Source of the DNA: Aegilops tauschii subsp. strangulata
Lineage: Eukaryota > Streptophyta > Magnoliopsida > Poales > Poaceae
Reading direction: 5' to 3'
Length of the DNA: 64,000 bases
NCBI RefSeq assembly: GCF_002575655.3
Contig: NC_053040.3
Location: 465,606,780 to 465,670,779, forward strand
Program-made: the position numbers and the translations under genes
Part shown: positions 1 to 11,272 of the stretch, piece after piece
How the letters are laid out: each line of letters begins with the position of its first letter
Numbering within the stretch: position 1 is the stretch's first letter
Notes under the pieces: generated by a model
Databases searched by the model: none
What the model was told of the DNA's origin: nothing
What the model saw: only the letters and a program-made list of their open reading frames with translations

Positions 1-2743
1 GAGAAAGACGCTAAACCGGTTGTTGATCACCAACGGCGGTTAAATCCTAAGATGAAAGAAGTGGTAAGAAAAGAAATACTAAAGCTTCTACAGGCAGGTA
101 TAATTTATTCCATTGCTGATAGTCAGTGGGTAAGTCCTGTCCATTGTGTCCCTAAGAAGAGAGGTATTACCATTGTTCCTAATGATAAAGATGAATTGAT
201 CCCGCAAAGAATTGTTACAGGTTATAGAATGGTAATTGATTTCCGTAAACTAAATAAAGCTACTAAAAAGGATCATTACCCTTTACCTTTTATTGATGAA
301 ATGCTAAAAAGATTATCCAAACATACACATTTTTGCTTTCTAGATGGTTATTCTGGTTTCTCTCAAATACTTGTGTCAAAAGAGGATCAAGAAAAGACCA
401 CCTTTACTTGTCCTTTCGGTACCTTTGCATATAGACGTATGCCTTTTGGTTTATGTAATGCACCTGCTACCTTTCAAAGATGCATGATGGCTATATTCTC
501 TGATTTTTGTGAAAAGATTGAGGTTTTCATGGATGATTTCTCTGTTTATGGAACTTCTTTTGATGATTTCTTGAGCAACCTTGATCGAGTTTTGCAGAGA
601 TGTGAAGAAACTAACCTTGTCTTGAATTGGGAGAAGTGCCACTTTATGGCTAATGAAGGTATTCTCTTGGGGCATCAAATTTTCGAAAGAGGTATTGAAG
701 TTGATAAAGCTAAAGTTGATGCTATTGAAAAGATGTCGTGTCCCAAGGACATTAAAGGTATAAGAAGTTTCCTTGGGTCACGCCGGTTTTTATTGGAGGT
801 TCATTAAGGACTTCTCTAAAATCTCCAGGCCTCTGACTAATCTCTTACAAAAAGATGTTCCTTTTGTCTTCGATGATGATTGTGTAGAAGCATTTGAAAT
901 ACTTAAGAAAGCATTGATTTCTGCACCTATTGTTCAGCCACCTGATTGGAATTTACCCTTTGAAATTATGTGTGATGCTAGCGATTATGCTATAGGTGCT
1001 GTTCTAGGACAAAGAGTTGATAAGAAATTAAATGTTATCCAATATGCTAGTAAAACTCTAGACAGTGCCCAGAGAAATTATGCTACTACTGAAAAAGAAT
1101 TTTTAGCAGTTGTATTTGCTTGTGATAAGTTCAGACCTTATATTGTTGATTCTAAAGTAACTGTTCACACTGATCATGCTACTATTAAATATCTTATGGA
1201 AAAGAAAGATGCTAAACCTAGGCTTATTGGATGGGTTCTCTTGCTACAAGAATTTGATTTGCATATTATAGATAGAAAGGGAGCTGAGAACCCCGTTGCA
1301 GACAACTTGTCTAGGTTAGAGAATGTTCTTGATGACCCACTACCTATTGATGATAGCTTTCCTGACGAACAATTGGCTGTCATAAATGCTTCTCATGCTG
1401 CTCCATGGTATGCTGATTATGCTAATTACATTGTTGCTAAATTCATACCACCTAGTTTCACATACCAGCAAAAGAAAAGGTTTTTCTATGATTTAAGACA
1501 TTACTTCTGGGATGACCCACACCTTTATAAAGAAGGAGTAGATGGTGTTATTAGACGTTGTATACCTGAGCATGAACAGGAACAGATCCTACGCAAGTGT
1601 CACTCCGAGACTTATGGAGGACACCACGCTGGAGATAGAACTGCACATAAGGTATTGCAATCCGGTTTTTATTGGTCTGCTCTCTTCAAAGATGCCCGTA
1701 AGTTTGTCTTATCTTGTGATGAATGTCAAAGAATTGGTAATATTAGTAGACGTCAAGAAATGCCTATGAATTATTCACTTGTTATTGAACCATTTGATTT
1801 TTGTGGCTTTGATTATATGGGACCGTTTCCTTCCTCTAATGGGTACACACACATTTTAGTTGTTGTTGATTACGTTACTAAGTGGGTAGACGCTATTCCA
1901 ACTAGTAGTGCTGATCATAAAACCTCTATTAAGATGCTTAAAGAAGTTATTTTTCCTAGGTTTGGAGTCCCTAGATATTTAATGACTGATGGTGGTTCAC
2001 ACTTTATTCATGGTGCTTTTCGTAAAATGTTTGCTAAGTATGATGTTAATCATAGAATTGCATCCCCATATCACCCACAGTCTAGTGGTCAAGTAGAATT
2101 GAGTAATAGAGAGCTCAAATTAATTTTGCAAAAGACTTTTAATAGATCTAGAAAGAATTGGTCCAAAAAACTTGATGATGCATTATGGGCCTACAGAACT
2201 GCATATAAAAATCCTATGGGTATGTCTCCGTATAAAATGGTTTATGGAAAATCATGTCAGTTACCTCTCGAACTAGACCATAAGGCATATTGGGCCATTA
2301 AAGAGCTCAATTATGATTTCAAACTTGCCGGTGAAAAGAGGTTCTTTGACATTAGCTCAGTTGATGAATGGAGAACCCAAGCCTATGAGAATGCCAAACT
2401 ATTTAAAGAAAAAGTTAAAAGATGGCATGACAAAAGGATAAAAAAGTATGAGTTTAATGTAGGTGATTATGTGTTGCTTTTCAACTCTCGTTTAAGATTT
2501 TTTGCAGGAAAACTTCTCTCTAAATGGGAAGGTCCTTAAGTTATCGAGGAGGTCTATCATTCCGGTGCCATAAAAATCAATAACTTCGAGGGCACAAACC
2601 CGAATGTGGTGAATGGTCAAAGAATCAAACATTATATCTCAGGTAATCCTATAAATGTTGAAACTAATGTTATTGAAACCGTAACCTCGGAGGAATACAT
2701 AAGGGACACTTTCCAGAACATTTCAGACTCCGAAAAGGAATAG
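1..2743 (+). pseudogene. pol: Broken Athila-type pol (RT, RNase H, integrase), 5' end outside window
   Basis: The frame is open from base 1. It encodes reverse transcriptase with the FMDD catalytic box (aspartates at 532-537). RNase H follows, with CDAS (973) and TDHA (1172). Integrase follows with an H2C2 zinc finger around 1600-1726 and the DDE triad at about 1811, 1988 and 2096, all three acidic residues present. There are two breaks. One surplus G in the GGG at 775-777 shifts the frame at the end of RT, just after FLG. A TAA at 2537-2539 stops the protein after KWEGP, beyond which the same frame stays open to a TAG at 2741-2743. The product would act in the cytoplasmic particle in reverse transcription and integration. 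The otherwise intact motifs suggest fairly recent inactivation. Confidence 0.93.
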
Positions 2744-3050
2744 GTACGTGGTACGGTAAGTAAACCGACTACAAAACAGTTCTAATGGCAATTTTTCTCC
2801 GTTTTGGAATATTTAAGAAAATAGAAAAATATGAAGTAGTCCGAAAGAGACACGAGGCATCCACAAGGGTGGAGGGCGCGCCCCCTGCCTCGTGGGCACC
2901 TCGTGTGCTCTCCGGACTCCGTTTACTTGCACGATACTTCTTTTGGTCGGTAAAAATTCATTATGTGATCTCCCGAAGGTTTTGACCACCGTACCACGCA
3001 AATATCTTCTGTTTTTGTTTCGAGCTATTTCTGCCGCAGATTAGAGCAAG
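2744..3050 (+). other. Spacer between pol and extra ORF, bounded by a 10-bp inverted repeat
   Basis: There is no credible gene here. A perfect 10-bp inverted repeat GTGGTACGGT (2748-2757) and ACCGTACCAC (2988-2997) brackets the spacer. A GGTAAGT donor-like sequence lies at about 2756-2762, and a pyrimidine-rich stretch ending in CAG lies just before the next ORF. The middle contains a GC-rich GGCGCGCC segment (about 2875-2885) with CTCGTGGGCACC nearby, resembling the foldback module in the LTRs. Confidence 0.5.
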
Positions 3051-3506
3051 ATGTCTTCTCAAGATTCAGTCGGGGAGAGCCGGGTGTCTAATCCGACACC
3101 GGGACCAAGAGCAAACAGTGATGCTGACCACTTTGGGCCATCAACGGAGGAAGAGATAGAGGCCAACTTGAAAAGGATAGATTCCATGGAGGAGGACCAA
3201 GAAGTTACTTCCCGTTTCCGAGCCGAATTCACGATGGGGGAACTACAGAGCTCGGCTATTCCAAACTCGGTCATCCCCTCCAATGTTAAATTTCTCTCTT
3301 ATGAATATATGAAAAAGAGTGTTACTTGTTCTCCCGCAGCTATGCAACATCCATGGGTGAAAGGAGCTTTAGCCATCATGGGCAAGCTCCGTAAGGAAAT
3401 AATGGACCTCAAGCAACAAGTCAATAAGCTCGAGGAGGAGAATCGTATCCCGAGGGGCACCATCACCAAGAATATCACCTCACCACCTCCGAAGAAGGAG
3501 ATATAA
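3051..3506 (+). CDS. Extra ORF of the Athila-type element, in the env-like position (151 aa)
   Basis: An intact 151-codon ORF begins with ATG in the context CAAGATGTC, about 300 bp after the end of pol and before the polypurine tract. This is where Athila-clade elements often carry an additional ORF. The protein is hydrophilic. The N-terminal third is rich in Ser, Pro, Asp and Glu. The C-terminal third (about residues 110-135, containing KLRKEIMDLKQQVNKLEEEN) has heptad spacing typical of a coiled coil. The tail is basic and proline-rich. I see neither a signal peptide nor a membrane segment, so it is not a classical envelope protein. Its function is unknown. It is intact while the neighbouring pol is broken, which may be chance given its short length. 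Confidence 0.6.
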   Translation: MSSQDSVGESRVSNPTPGPRANSDADHFGPSTEEEIEANLKRIDSMEEDQEVTSRFRAEFTMGELQSSAIPNSVIPSNVKFLSYEYMKKSVTCSPAAMQHPWVKGALAIMGKLRKEIMDLKQQVNKLEEENRIPRGTITKNITSPPPKKEI

Positions 3507-5040
3507 TCACATGGGTATGGGCACTCCCTTTGGTAATTGCCAAGCTTGGGGGAGGTGCCCCGGTATCATATCACCATCACACTCCTATCTTTACCGTTTT
3601 TCTTAATTCGATCCTTTTGGTAATATCTTGATCTAGTAGAATAAAGTTTTAGTATGATTTAGTTTTGAGTTTTGCTTTATGATCCTTCTATGTAATCGAG
3701 TCTGAGCTATATATAATAAAGGTTAGTGTTGAGTCAAGGGCTTGATTACCTTGCTCTGATCTTGAGGGAATAAAAATAAAAGAAAAGAGAAAGAATAAAA
3801 AGAAATAAAAGAGATCATATTGATCTTATGGAGAGTAATGACTTCACATATAAAGAGTATGATGAATAAAAGTTGTTGAGAGTTGACAAACATAGTTTTG
3901 GTCATCGTTGCAATTAATAGGAAGTAATAAAGAAAGAGAGGTTCTCACATATAAATATACTCTCTTGGACATCTTTTATGATTGTGAGCACTCATTAATG
4001 TTGGACAAGGAAGACAACGTAATGGGTTATGTTCGCTTATATCTGAAATAAAGTATATTGTCATGGATCATCCAACATGTTGAGCTTGCCTTTCCCCCTC
4101 ATGCTAGTCAAATTCTTTACACCAAGTAGAGATACTACTTGTGCTTCCAAATATCCTTAAACCCAGTTTTGCCATGAGAGTCCACCATATCTACCTATGG
4201 ATTGAGTAAGATCCTTCAAGTAAGTTGTCATTGTTGCATGCAATAAAAATTGCTCTCTAAATATGTATGCTTTATTAGTGTGGAGAAAATACGCTTTATA
4301 CGATCTTGTGATGTGGAAGCAATAAAAGCGACGGACTGCATAAAAGGTCCATATCACAAGTGGCTATATAAAGTGACGTTCTTTTGCATTAAGATTTCGT
4401 GCATCCAACCCTAAAAGCACATGAAAACCTCTGCTTCCCTCTGCGAAGGGCCTATCTTTTATTCTTGTTTTATACCTTATACAAGAGTCATGCTGATCTT
4501 CACCTTTCCTTTTTACATTTTATCCTTTGGCAAGCACATTGTGTTGGAAAGATCCTGATATATATATATCCAATTGGATGTAAGTTAGCATGAATTATTA
4601 TTGTTGACATTACCCTTGAGGTAAAAGGTTGGGAGGCAACACTATAAGCCCCTATCTTTCTCTGTGTCCGATTAAAACTCCATAACCATAAGTATTGTGT
4701 GAGTGTCAGCAATTGTGAAAGACTAAATGATAGTTGAGTATGTGGACTTACTGAAAAGCTCTTGTATTGACTCTTTCCGATGTTATGATAAATTGCAATT
4801 GCTTCAATGACCGAGATTATAGTTTGTTAGTTCTCATTGAAGTTTTTGATTCATACTTGACATTGTGAATAGATTGTTACTTGAGCATAAGAAATCATAT
4901 GACAATATCTATATATGTTGCTATTATAAGAATGATCATGATGACCTCATGTCCGTATTTTATTTTATCGACACCTCTATCTCTAAACATGTGGACATAT
5001 TTTTCGTTATCGGCTTCCGCTTGAGGACAAGCGAGGTCTA
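3507..5040 (+). other. Long 3' untranslated region of element 1
   Basis: This is AT-rich, stop-rich sequence between the extra ORF and the polypurine tract. It starts with a PPT-like AGCTTGGGGGAGG at about 3543. The short ORFs on both strands have no recognisable domain and no support. I see no gene. Confidence 0.6.
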
Positions 5041-5053
5041 AGCTTGGGGGAGT
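5041..5053 (+). other. Polypurine tract of element 1
   Basis: AGCTTGGGGGAGT lies directly before the LTR start TGATACATCC. It is the expected primer site for plus-strand DNA synthesis. A near copy lies at about 3543. Confidence 0.8.
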
Positions 5054-6065
5054 TGATACATCCATTTTGCATCATGCTTTTATATCGATATTTATTGCAT
5101 TATGGGCTGTTATTACACGTTATGTCACAATACTTATGCCTATTCTCTCTTATTTTACAAGGTTTACATGAAGAGGGAGAATGCCGGCAGCTGGAATTCT
5201 GGGCTGGAAAAGGAGCAAATATTAGAGACCTATTCTGCACAACTCCAAAAGTCCTGAAACTCCACGAAAGTTATTTTTGATATTAATAAAAATACTGGAG
5301 GAAGAATTAACCAGTGGGGGCCCACACCCTGGCCACGAGGGTGGGGGCGCGCCCTACCCCCTGGGCGCGCCCCTGCCAAGTGGGCCCCCTGGCAGGCCTC
5401 CGGTGCCCATCTTCTGCTATATGAGGTCTTTTACCCTGGAAAAAATCATAATCAAGCATTCGGGAAAAAACTCCGCCGCCACGAGGCGGAACCTTGGCGG
5501 AACCAATCTAGGGCTTCGGCGGAGCTGTTCTGCTGGGGAAACTTCCCTCCGGGAGGGGGAAATAATCGCCATCGTCAACACCAACGATCCTCTCATCGGG
5601 AGGGGGTCAATCTCCATCAACATCTTCACCAGCACCATCTCCTCTGAGACCCTAGTTCATCTCTTGTATCCAGTCTTTGTCCCAAAGCCTCAGATTGGTA
5701 CCTGTGGGTTGCTAGTAGTGTTGATTACTCCTTGTAGTTGATGCTAGTTGGTTTATTTGGTGGAAGATCATATGTTCAGATCCTTTATGCATATTAATAC
5801 CCCCTGATTATGAACATGAATATGATTTGTGAGTAGTTATGTTTGTTCCTGAGGACATGGGAGAAGTCTTGCTATTAGTAGTCATGTGAATTTGCTATTC
5901 GTTCGATATTTTGATGAGACGTATGTTGTCTTTCCTCTAGTGGTGTTATGTGAACGTCGACTACATGACACTTCACCATTGTTAGGGCCTAGAGGAAGAC
6001 ATTGGGAAGTAATAAGTAGACGACGGCTTGCTAGAGTGACAAAAGCTTAAACCCTAGTTTATGAG
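5054..6065 (+). repeat. Element 1 3' LTR, first part
   Basis: This runs from the TG terminus to the insertion point of element 2. It contains the GC-rich GGCGCGCC foldback (about 5330-5395), a TATATG at about 5418, and a purine/pyrimidine-structured leader. The last five bases, ATGAG, are the left target duplication of element 2. The LTR resumes at 12864. Confidence 0.85.
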
Positions 6066-7594
6066 TGATACGTCTCCAACGTATCTATAATTTTTGATTG
6101 CTTCATGCTATATTATATTCTGTTTTGGATGATTAATGGGCTTTGTTATACAAATTGCTGTTTTTTGCCTATTTCAGAGTTTCGCAGAAACAGAATATCA
6201 AACGGATTCCAAACGGAATGAAACCTTCGGGAACATGATTTTCGGAACAAACGTGATCCAGAGGACTTGGACCCTACGTCAAGAAAGCTACCAGGAAGGC
6301 ACGAGGTAGGGGGGCGCGCCTACCCCCCCCCAGGCGCGCCCTCCACCCTCGTGGGGCCCATGTTGCTCCACTGACGTACTTCTTCCTCCTATATATACCT
6401 ACATACCCCCAAACCAACAGAAGCATCCACGAAAACCTAATTCCACCGCCGTAACCTTCTGTACCCGTGAGATCCCATCTTGGGGCCTTTTCCGGCGTCC
6501 TGCCGGAGGGGGCATTGATCACGGAGGGCTTCTACATCAACACCATAGCCTCTCTGATGATGTGTGAGTAGTTTACCTCAGACCTTCGGGTCCATAGTTA
6601 TTAGCTAGATGGCTTCTTCTCTCTCTTTGGATCTCAATACAAAGTTCTCCACGATTCTCGTGGAGATGTATTCTATGTAATCTTCTTTTGCGGTGTGTTT
6701 GTTGAGACTGATGAATTGTGGGTTTATGATCAAGTTTATCTATGAACAATATTTGAATCTTCTGTGAATTCTTTTATGTATGATTGGTTATCTTTGCAAG
6801 TCTCTTTGAATTATCAGTTTGGTTTGGCCTACTAGATTGATATTTCTTGCAATGGGAGAAGTGCTTAGCTTTGGGTTCAATATTGCGGTGTCCTTTCCTA
6901 GTGACAGTAGGGGTAGCAAGGCATGTATTGTATTGTTGCCATCGAGGATAACAAGATTGGGTTTATATCATATTGCATGAGTTTATCCCTCTACATCATG
7001 TCATCTTACTTAAAGCGTTACTCTGTTCTTTTGAACTTAATACCCTAGATGCATGCTGGATAGCGGTCGATGTGTGGAGTAATAGTAGTAGATGCAGGCA
7101 GGGGTCGGTCTACTTGTCTCGGACGTGATGCCTATATACATGATCATACCTAGATATTCTCATAACTATGCTCAATTCTATCAATTGCTCAACAGTAATT
7201 TGTTCACCCACCGTAATACTTATGCTCTCGAGAGAAGCCACTAGTGAAACCTATGGCCCCCGGGTCTATTTTCCATCATATTAATCTTCCAACACTTAGC
7301 TATTTTTATTGCCTTTTATTTTACTTTGCATCTCTATTATAAAAATACCAAAAATATTATCTTATCATATCTATCAGATCTCACTTTCGTAAGTGGCCGT
7401 GAAGGGATTGACAACCCCTTTATTGCGTTGGTTGCGAGGTTTATATTTGTTTGTGTAGGTGCGAGGGACTTTGGCGTGGCCTCCTACTGGATTGATACCT
7501 TGGTTCTCAAAAACTGAGGGAAATACTTACGCTACTTTACTGCATCACCCTTTCCTCTTCAAGGGGAAACCAACGCAGTGCTCAAGAGGTAGCA
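6066..7594 (+). repeat. Element 2 5' LTR
   Basis: It begins TGATACGTCTCC and ends GAGGTAGCA. Compared with the 3' LTR it lacks about 48 bp after TTGTTATA (about 6150), with CA at both deletion edges. A TATATATA box lies at 6389-6398, shortly after a GGCGCGCC foldback (6298-6358). Confidence 0.9.
6389..6398 (+). promoter_or_regulatory. TATA box in element 2 5' LTR
   Basis: CTATATATAC sits in a pyrimidine-rich context downstream of the GC-rich foldback. The same box is at about 11654-11663 in the 3' LTR. The position fits the LTR RNA polymerase II promoter. Confidence 0.55.
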
Positions 7595-7605
7595 CGATGG
7601 ATTTC

Positions 7606-7620
7606 TGGCGCCATTGCCGG
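7606..7620 (+). other. Primer-binding site, tRNA-Asp type
   Basis: TGGCGCCATTGCCGG lies 11 bp after the 5' LTR. It is one mismatch from the complement of the plant tRNA-Asp 3' end, the usual primer in Athila-type elements. Confidence 0.75.
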
Positions 7621-7798
7621 GGAGTCTACGCAAAATTCAACATACCAAGTACCCATCACAAACTCTTATCTCCCGCATTACATTATTTGCCATTTGCCTC
7701 TCGTTTTCCTCTCCCCCACTTCACCCTTGCCATTTTATTCGCCTCGCTTTTTCCGTTCGCCTCCCTCTTTCTTTTTGCTCATCGCACTTTCTGCTGTT

Positions 7799-8632
7799 AT
7801 GTCTGAAATTGGGGAAACTATTGTCGATATGGACAATAATAATAACATGGAAAATTCTGATGCTCCTGCTGAAGAACCCCCTATCTTACATGCAAACAAA
7901 TTCCGAATTGGTAGTGGTAGTATTATTGGAAAAGGGGTTATTCAAGATTTCTTTACTTGTGCCGGTGCTTTACCTTCTATGGGTAGTTCTATTCTTCATA
8001 GAACTAGTAGTCTTGCAGACGCTATTGCCATGCTTGTAGTTTAACTTGAAAGGCAATTTATGCACATGCACCCTTGCATACAAAGGATTTTCCTAGAATT
8101 TTCTAATATTGAGCATTCTTCTGTTAAGCGTGCCGCTACTATCTTTTTGGCTCATGAGTTCAAGTTTATAATAAAAGAGGCCAAAGAAATCTTTGCGCAC
8201 TATAGGGTGGACGCTGGCCGTCCTCCCATAGAGTCTATCTTATTTGATCAAGAGGAAATAATGCGTTTTCAATCTCTAGACTATGTTGCTTTTAATGAAA
8301 ACATTAGAAAAAAGGTTCCTACCAATGTTCTAGTTGATAGAATTTCTGAACTTAATAATGATTTTGCTATTCATAATAATGAGCTAGGATATTCTCTCGA
8401 GTATAGGCTCACAAAGTTCTGTCAGAAGAATGCTTATAATGATGAATTGGTTGTGCAATACGAAGGGCCGAAGGAGGAACCTATACCTCCTAAAGTTGAT
8501 CTTCGGGACTTTTGTCCCATTAAATTTAGCCCTTTTGATTACTTCTGCTTGCCTCAAAGAAAACTTGCTGCAGAACGTAGAGAATATGAAATGAGTTTTA
8601 ATGATCTATCCTATTATTATGGCAATACCTAG
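7799..8632 (+). pseudogene. Single ORF of non-autonomous element 2, interrupted by one stop
   Basis: The frame opens at ATG 7799 (MSEIGETIVDM) and runs to TAG at 8630-8632. It is broken only by an in-frame TAA at 8042-8044, so it would be 277 codons without that stop. The start is supported by the leader and by in-frame continuity. The N-terminus is acidic and asparagine-rich. The middle is hydrophilic and probably helical, and contains IFLAHEFKFIIKEAKEIFAH. I recognise no named domain, zinc knuckle or protease motif. Its place after the primer site suggests a gag-like structural protein, but that is inference. Confidence 0.65.
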
Positions 8633-8660
8633 ATCTATCCTATTATTATGGCAATACCTA
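8603..8660 (+). repeat. 29-bp tandem duplication at the ORF stop
   Basis: Two identical 29-bp copies (8603-8631 and 8632-8660) beginning GATCTATCCTATTATTATGG span the stop codon. The first copy supplies the last codons and the second is non-coding. This looks like replication slippage. Confidence 0.85.
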
Positions 8661-11255
8661 GATCTTGCTGAAAATTCCAGAAACTTTCTGTTCACGAAAA
8701 TAATTGTTAAAAATCACCAGAATGTGATAAAATATTGATTCCAATTGCTGCTGATCAATAAACAAATTGTCTAGGTCTTCCTATTTTGGCTGAATTTTTT
8801 GAGTTCCAGAAGTTTGCGTTAGTTACAGATTACTACAGACTCTTCTGTTTTTGACAGATTCTGTTTTTCGTGTGTTGTTTGCTTATTTTGACGAATCTAT
8901 GGCTAGTAAAATAGTTTATAAATCATAGAGAAGTTGGAATACAGTAGGTTTAATACCAATATAAATAAATAATGAGTTCATTACAGTACCTTGAAGTGGT
9001 GTTTTGTTTCCTTTCGCTAACGGAGCTCACGAGATTTTCTGTTAAGTTTTGTGTTGTGAAGTTTTCAAGTTTTGGGTAAAAGATTTGATGGATTATGGAA
9101 CAAGGAGTGGCAAGAGCCTAAGCTTGTGGATGCCCATGGCACCCCAAGATAATCTAAGGACACCAAAAATCCAAAGCTTGGGGATGCCCCGGAAGGCATC
9201 CCCTCTTTCGTCTACTTCCATCGGTAACTTTACTTGGAGCTATATTTTTATTCACCACATGATATGTGTTTTGCTTGGAGCGTCTTGTATGATTTGAGTA
9301 TTTGCTTTTTATTTTACCACAATCATCTTTTCTGTACACACATTTTGATAGAAACACACATGATTCAAAATTTATTAGAATACTCTATGCGCTTCGCTTA
9401 TATCTTTTGAGCTATATAGTTTTTGCTCTAGTGCTTCACTTATATCTTTTAGAGCACGGCGGTGGTTTTGTTTTGTAGAAACTATTATTATCTCATGCTT
9501 CACTTATATTATTTTGAGAGTCTTAAACAGCATGTTAATTTGCTTAAGTAGGAAAATTAATCCTAATATGCTAAGTATTCAAAACTAGTAAAAAACTTTC
9601 TTATGAGTGTGCTGAATACTAAGAGAAGTTTGATGATTGATGATTGTTTTGAGATATGGAGGTAGTGATATTAAAGTTGTGCTAGTTGAGTAGTTGTGAA
9701 ATTGAGAAATACTTGTGTTGAAGTTTGCAAGTCCCGTAGCATGCACGTATGGTAAACGTTATGTAACAAATTTGAAACATGAGGTGTTCTTTGATTGTCT
9801 TCCTTATGAGTTGCGGTCGGGGACGAACGATGGTGTTTTCCTACCAATCTATCCCCCTAGGAGCATGCGCGTAGTGCTTGGTTTTTGATGACTTGTAGAT
9901 TTTTGCAATAAGTATGTGAGTTCTTTATGACTAATGTTGAGTCCATGGATTATACGCACTCTTACCCTTCCATCATTGCTAGCCTCTTCGGTACCGTGCA
10001 TTGCCCTTTCTCACATTGAGAGTTGGTGCAAACTTCGCCGGTGCATCCAACCCCATGATATGATACGCTCTTTCACACATAAACCTCCTTATATCTTCCT
10101 CAAAACAGCCACTATACCTACCTATTATGGCATTTCCATAGCCATTCCGAGATATATTCCCATGCAACTTTCCACCATTCCGTTTATCATGACACATTCA
10201 TCATTGTCATATTGCTTTGCATGATCATGTAGTTGACATCGTATTTGTGGCAAAGCCACCGTTCATAATTTTTCATGCATGTCACTCTTGATTCATTGTT
10301 ATCCCGGTATACCGCCGGAGGCATTCATATAGAGTCATACTTTGTTCTAGTATCGAGTTGTAATCATTGAGCTGTAAATAAATAGAAGTGTGATGATCAT
10401 CATTCATAGAGCATTGTCCCAAAAAAAGGAGAAAGGCCAAGTAAAAAAAGAAGGCCCAAAAAAAAGAAAATAAAAAGGGACAATGCTACTATTCTTTTTT
10501 TCCCACACTTGTGCTTCAAAGTAGCACCATGATTTTCATGATAGAGAGTCTCTTGTTTTGTCACTTTCATATACTAGTGGGAATTTTTCATTATAGAACT
10601 TGGCTTGTATATTCCAACAATGGGCTTCCTCAAATGCCCTAGGTCTTCGTGAGCAAGCAAGTTGGATGCACACCCACTTAGTTTCTTTTGTTGAGGTTTC
10701 ATGCATTTATAGCTCTAGTGCATCTGTTGCATGGCAATCCCTACTCCTTGCATTAACATCAATCGATGGGCATCTCCATAGCCCATTGATTAGTTGCGTT
10801 GATGTGAGACTTTCTCCTTTTTTGTCTTCTCCACATAACCCCCATCATTATATTCTATTCCACCCATAGTGCTATATCCATGGCTCACGCTCATGTATTG
10901 CGTGAAGGTTGAAAAAGTTTGAGATTACTAAAGTATGAAACAATTGCTTGGCTTGTCATCGGGGTTGTGCATGATGTGAGCATTCTTGTGTGACGAAGAT
11001 GGAGCATGACTAAACTATATGATTTTGTAGGGATGAACTTTCTTTGGCCATGTTATTTTGAGAAGACATAATTGCTTAGTTAGTATGCTTGAAGTATTAT
11101 TGCTTTTATGTCAACATTAAACTTTTATCTTGAATCTTTCCGATCTGAATATTCATACCATAATTAAGAGGGTTACATTAAAAAAATTATGCCAAGTAGC
11201 ATTCCGCATCAAAAATTCTGTTTTTATCATTTACCTACTCAAGGACGAGCAGGAA
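8661..11255 (+). other. Non-coding internal region of element 2
   Basis: The region is about 2.6 kb with no supportable ORF. It contains two PPT-like AAGCTTGGGGATGCCC sites (about 9118, mutated, and 9175), three copies of GCTTCACTTATATCTTTT (9391, 9433, 9497), and a hairpin with an A-rich loop (10410-10487). The same landmarks recur in reverse orientation in element 6. Confidence 0.7.
10410..10487 (+). repeat. 11-bp inverted repeat around an A-rich loop
   Basis: AGCATTGTCCC (10410-10420) pairs perfectly with GGGACAATGCT (10477-10487). The 56-nt loop is nearly all purine with GGCC spots. Element 6 holds the same structure at 31107-31198. Confidence 0.75.
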
Positions 11256-11272
11256 TTAAGCTTGGGGATGCT
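11256..11272 (+). other. Polypurine tract of element 2
   Basis: TTAAGCTTGGGGATGCT directly precedes the 3' LTR start TGATACGTCT. Confidence 0.8.

Noticed and set aside
10600..10869. 89-codon ORF with a matching ORF at 30728-30997 in element 6
   Set aside because: It recurs only because the two elements share a non-coding region. Differences include changes not confined to synonymous sites, and no domain is seen.
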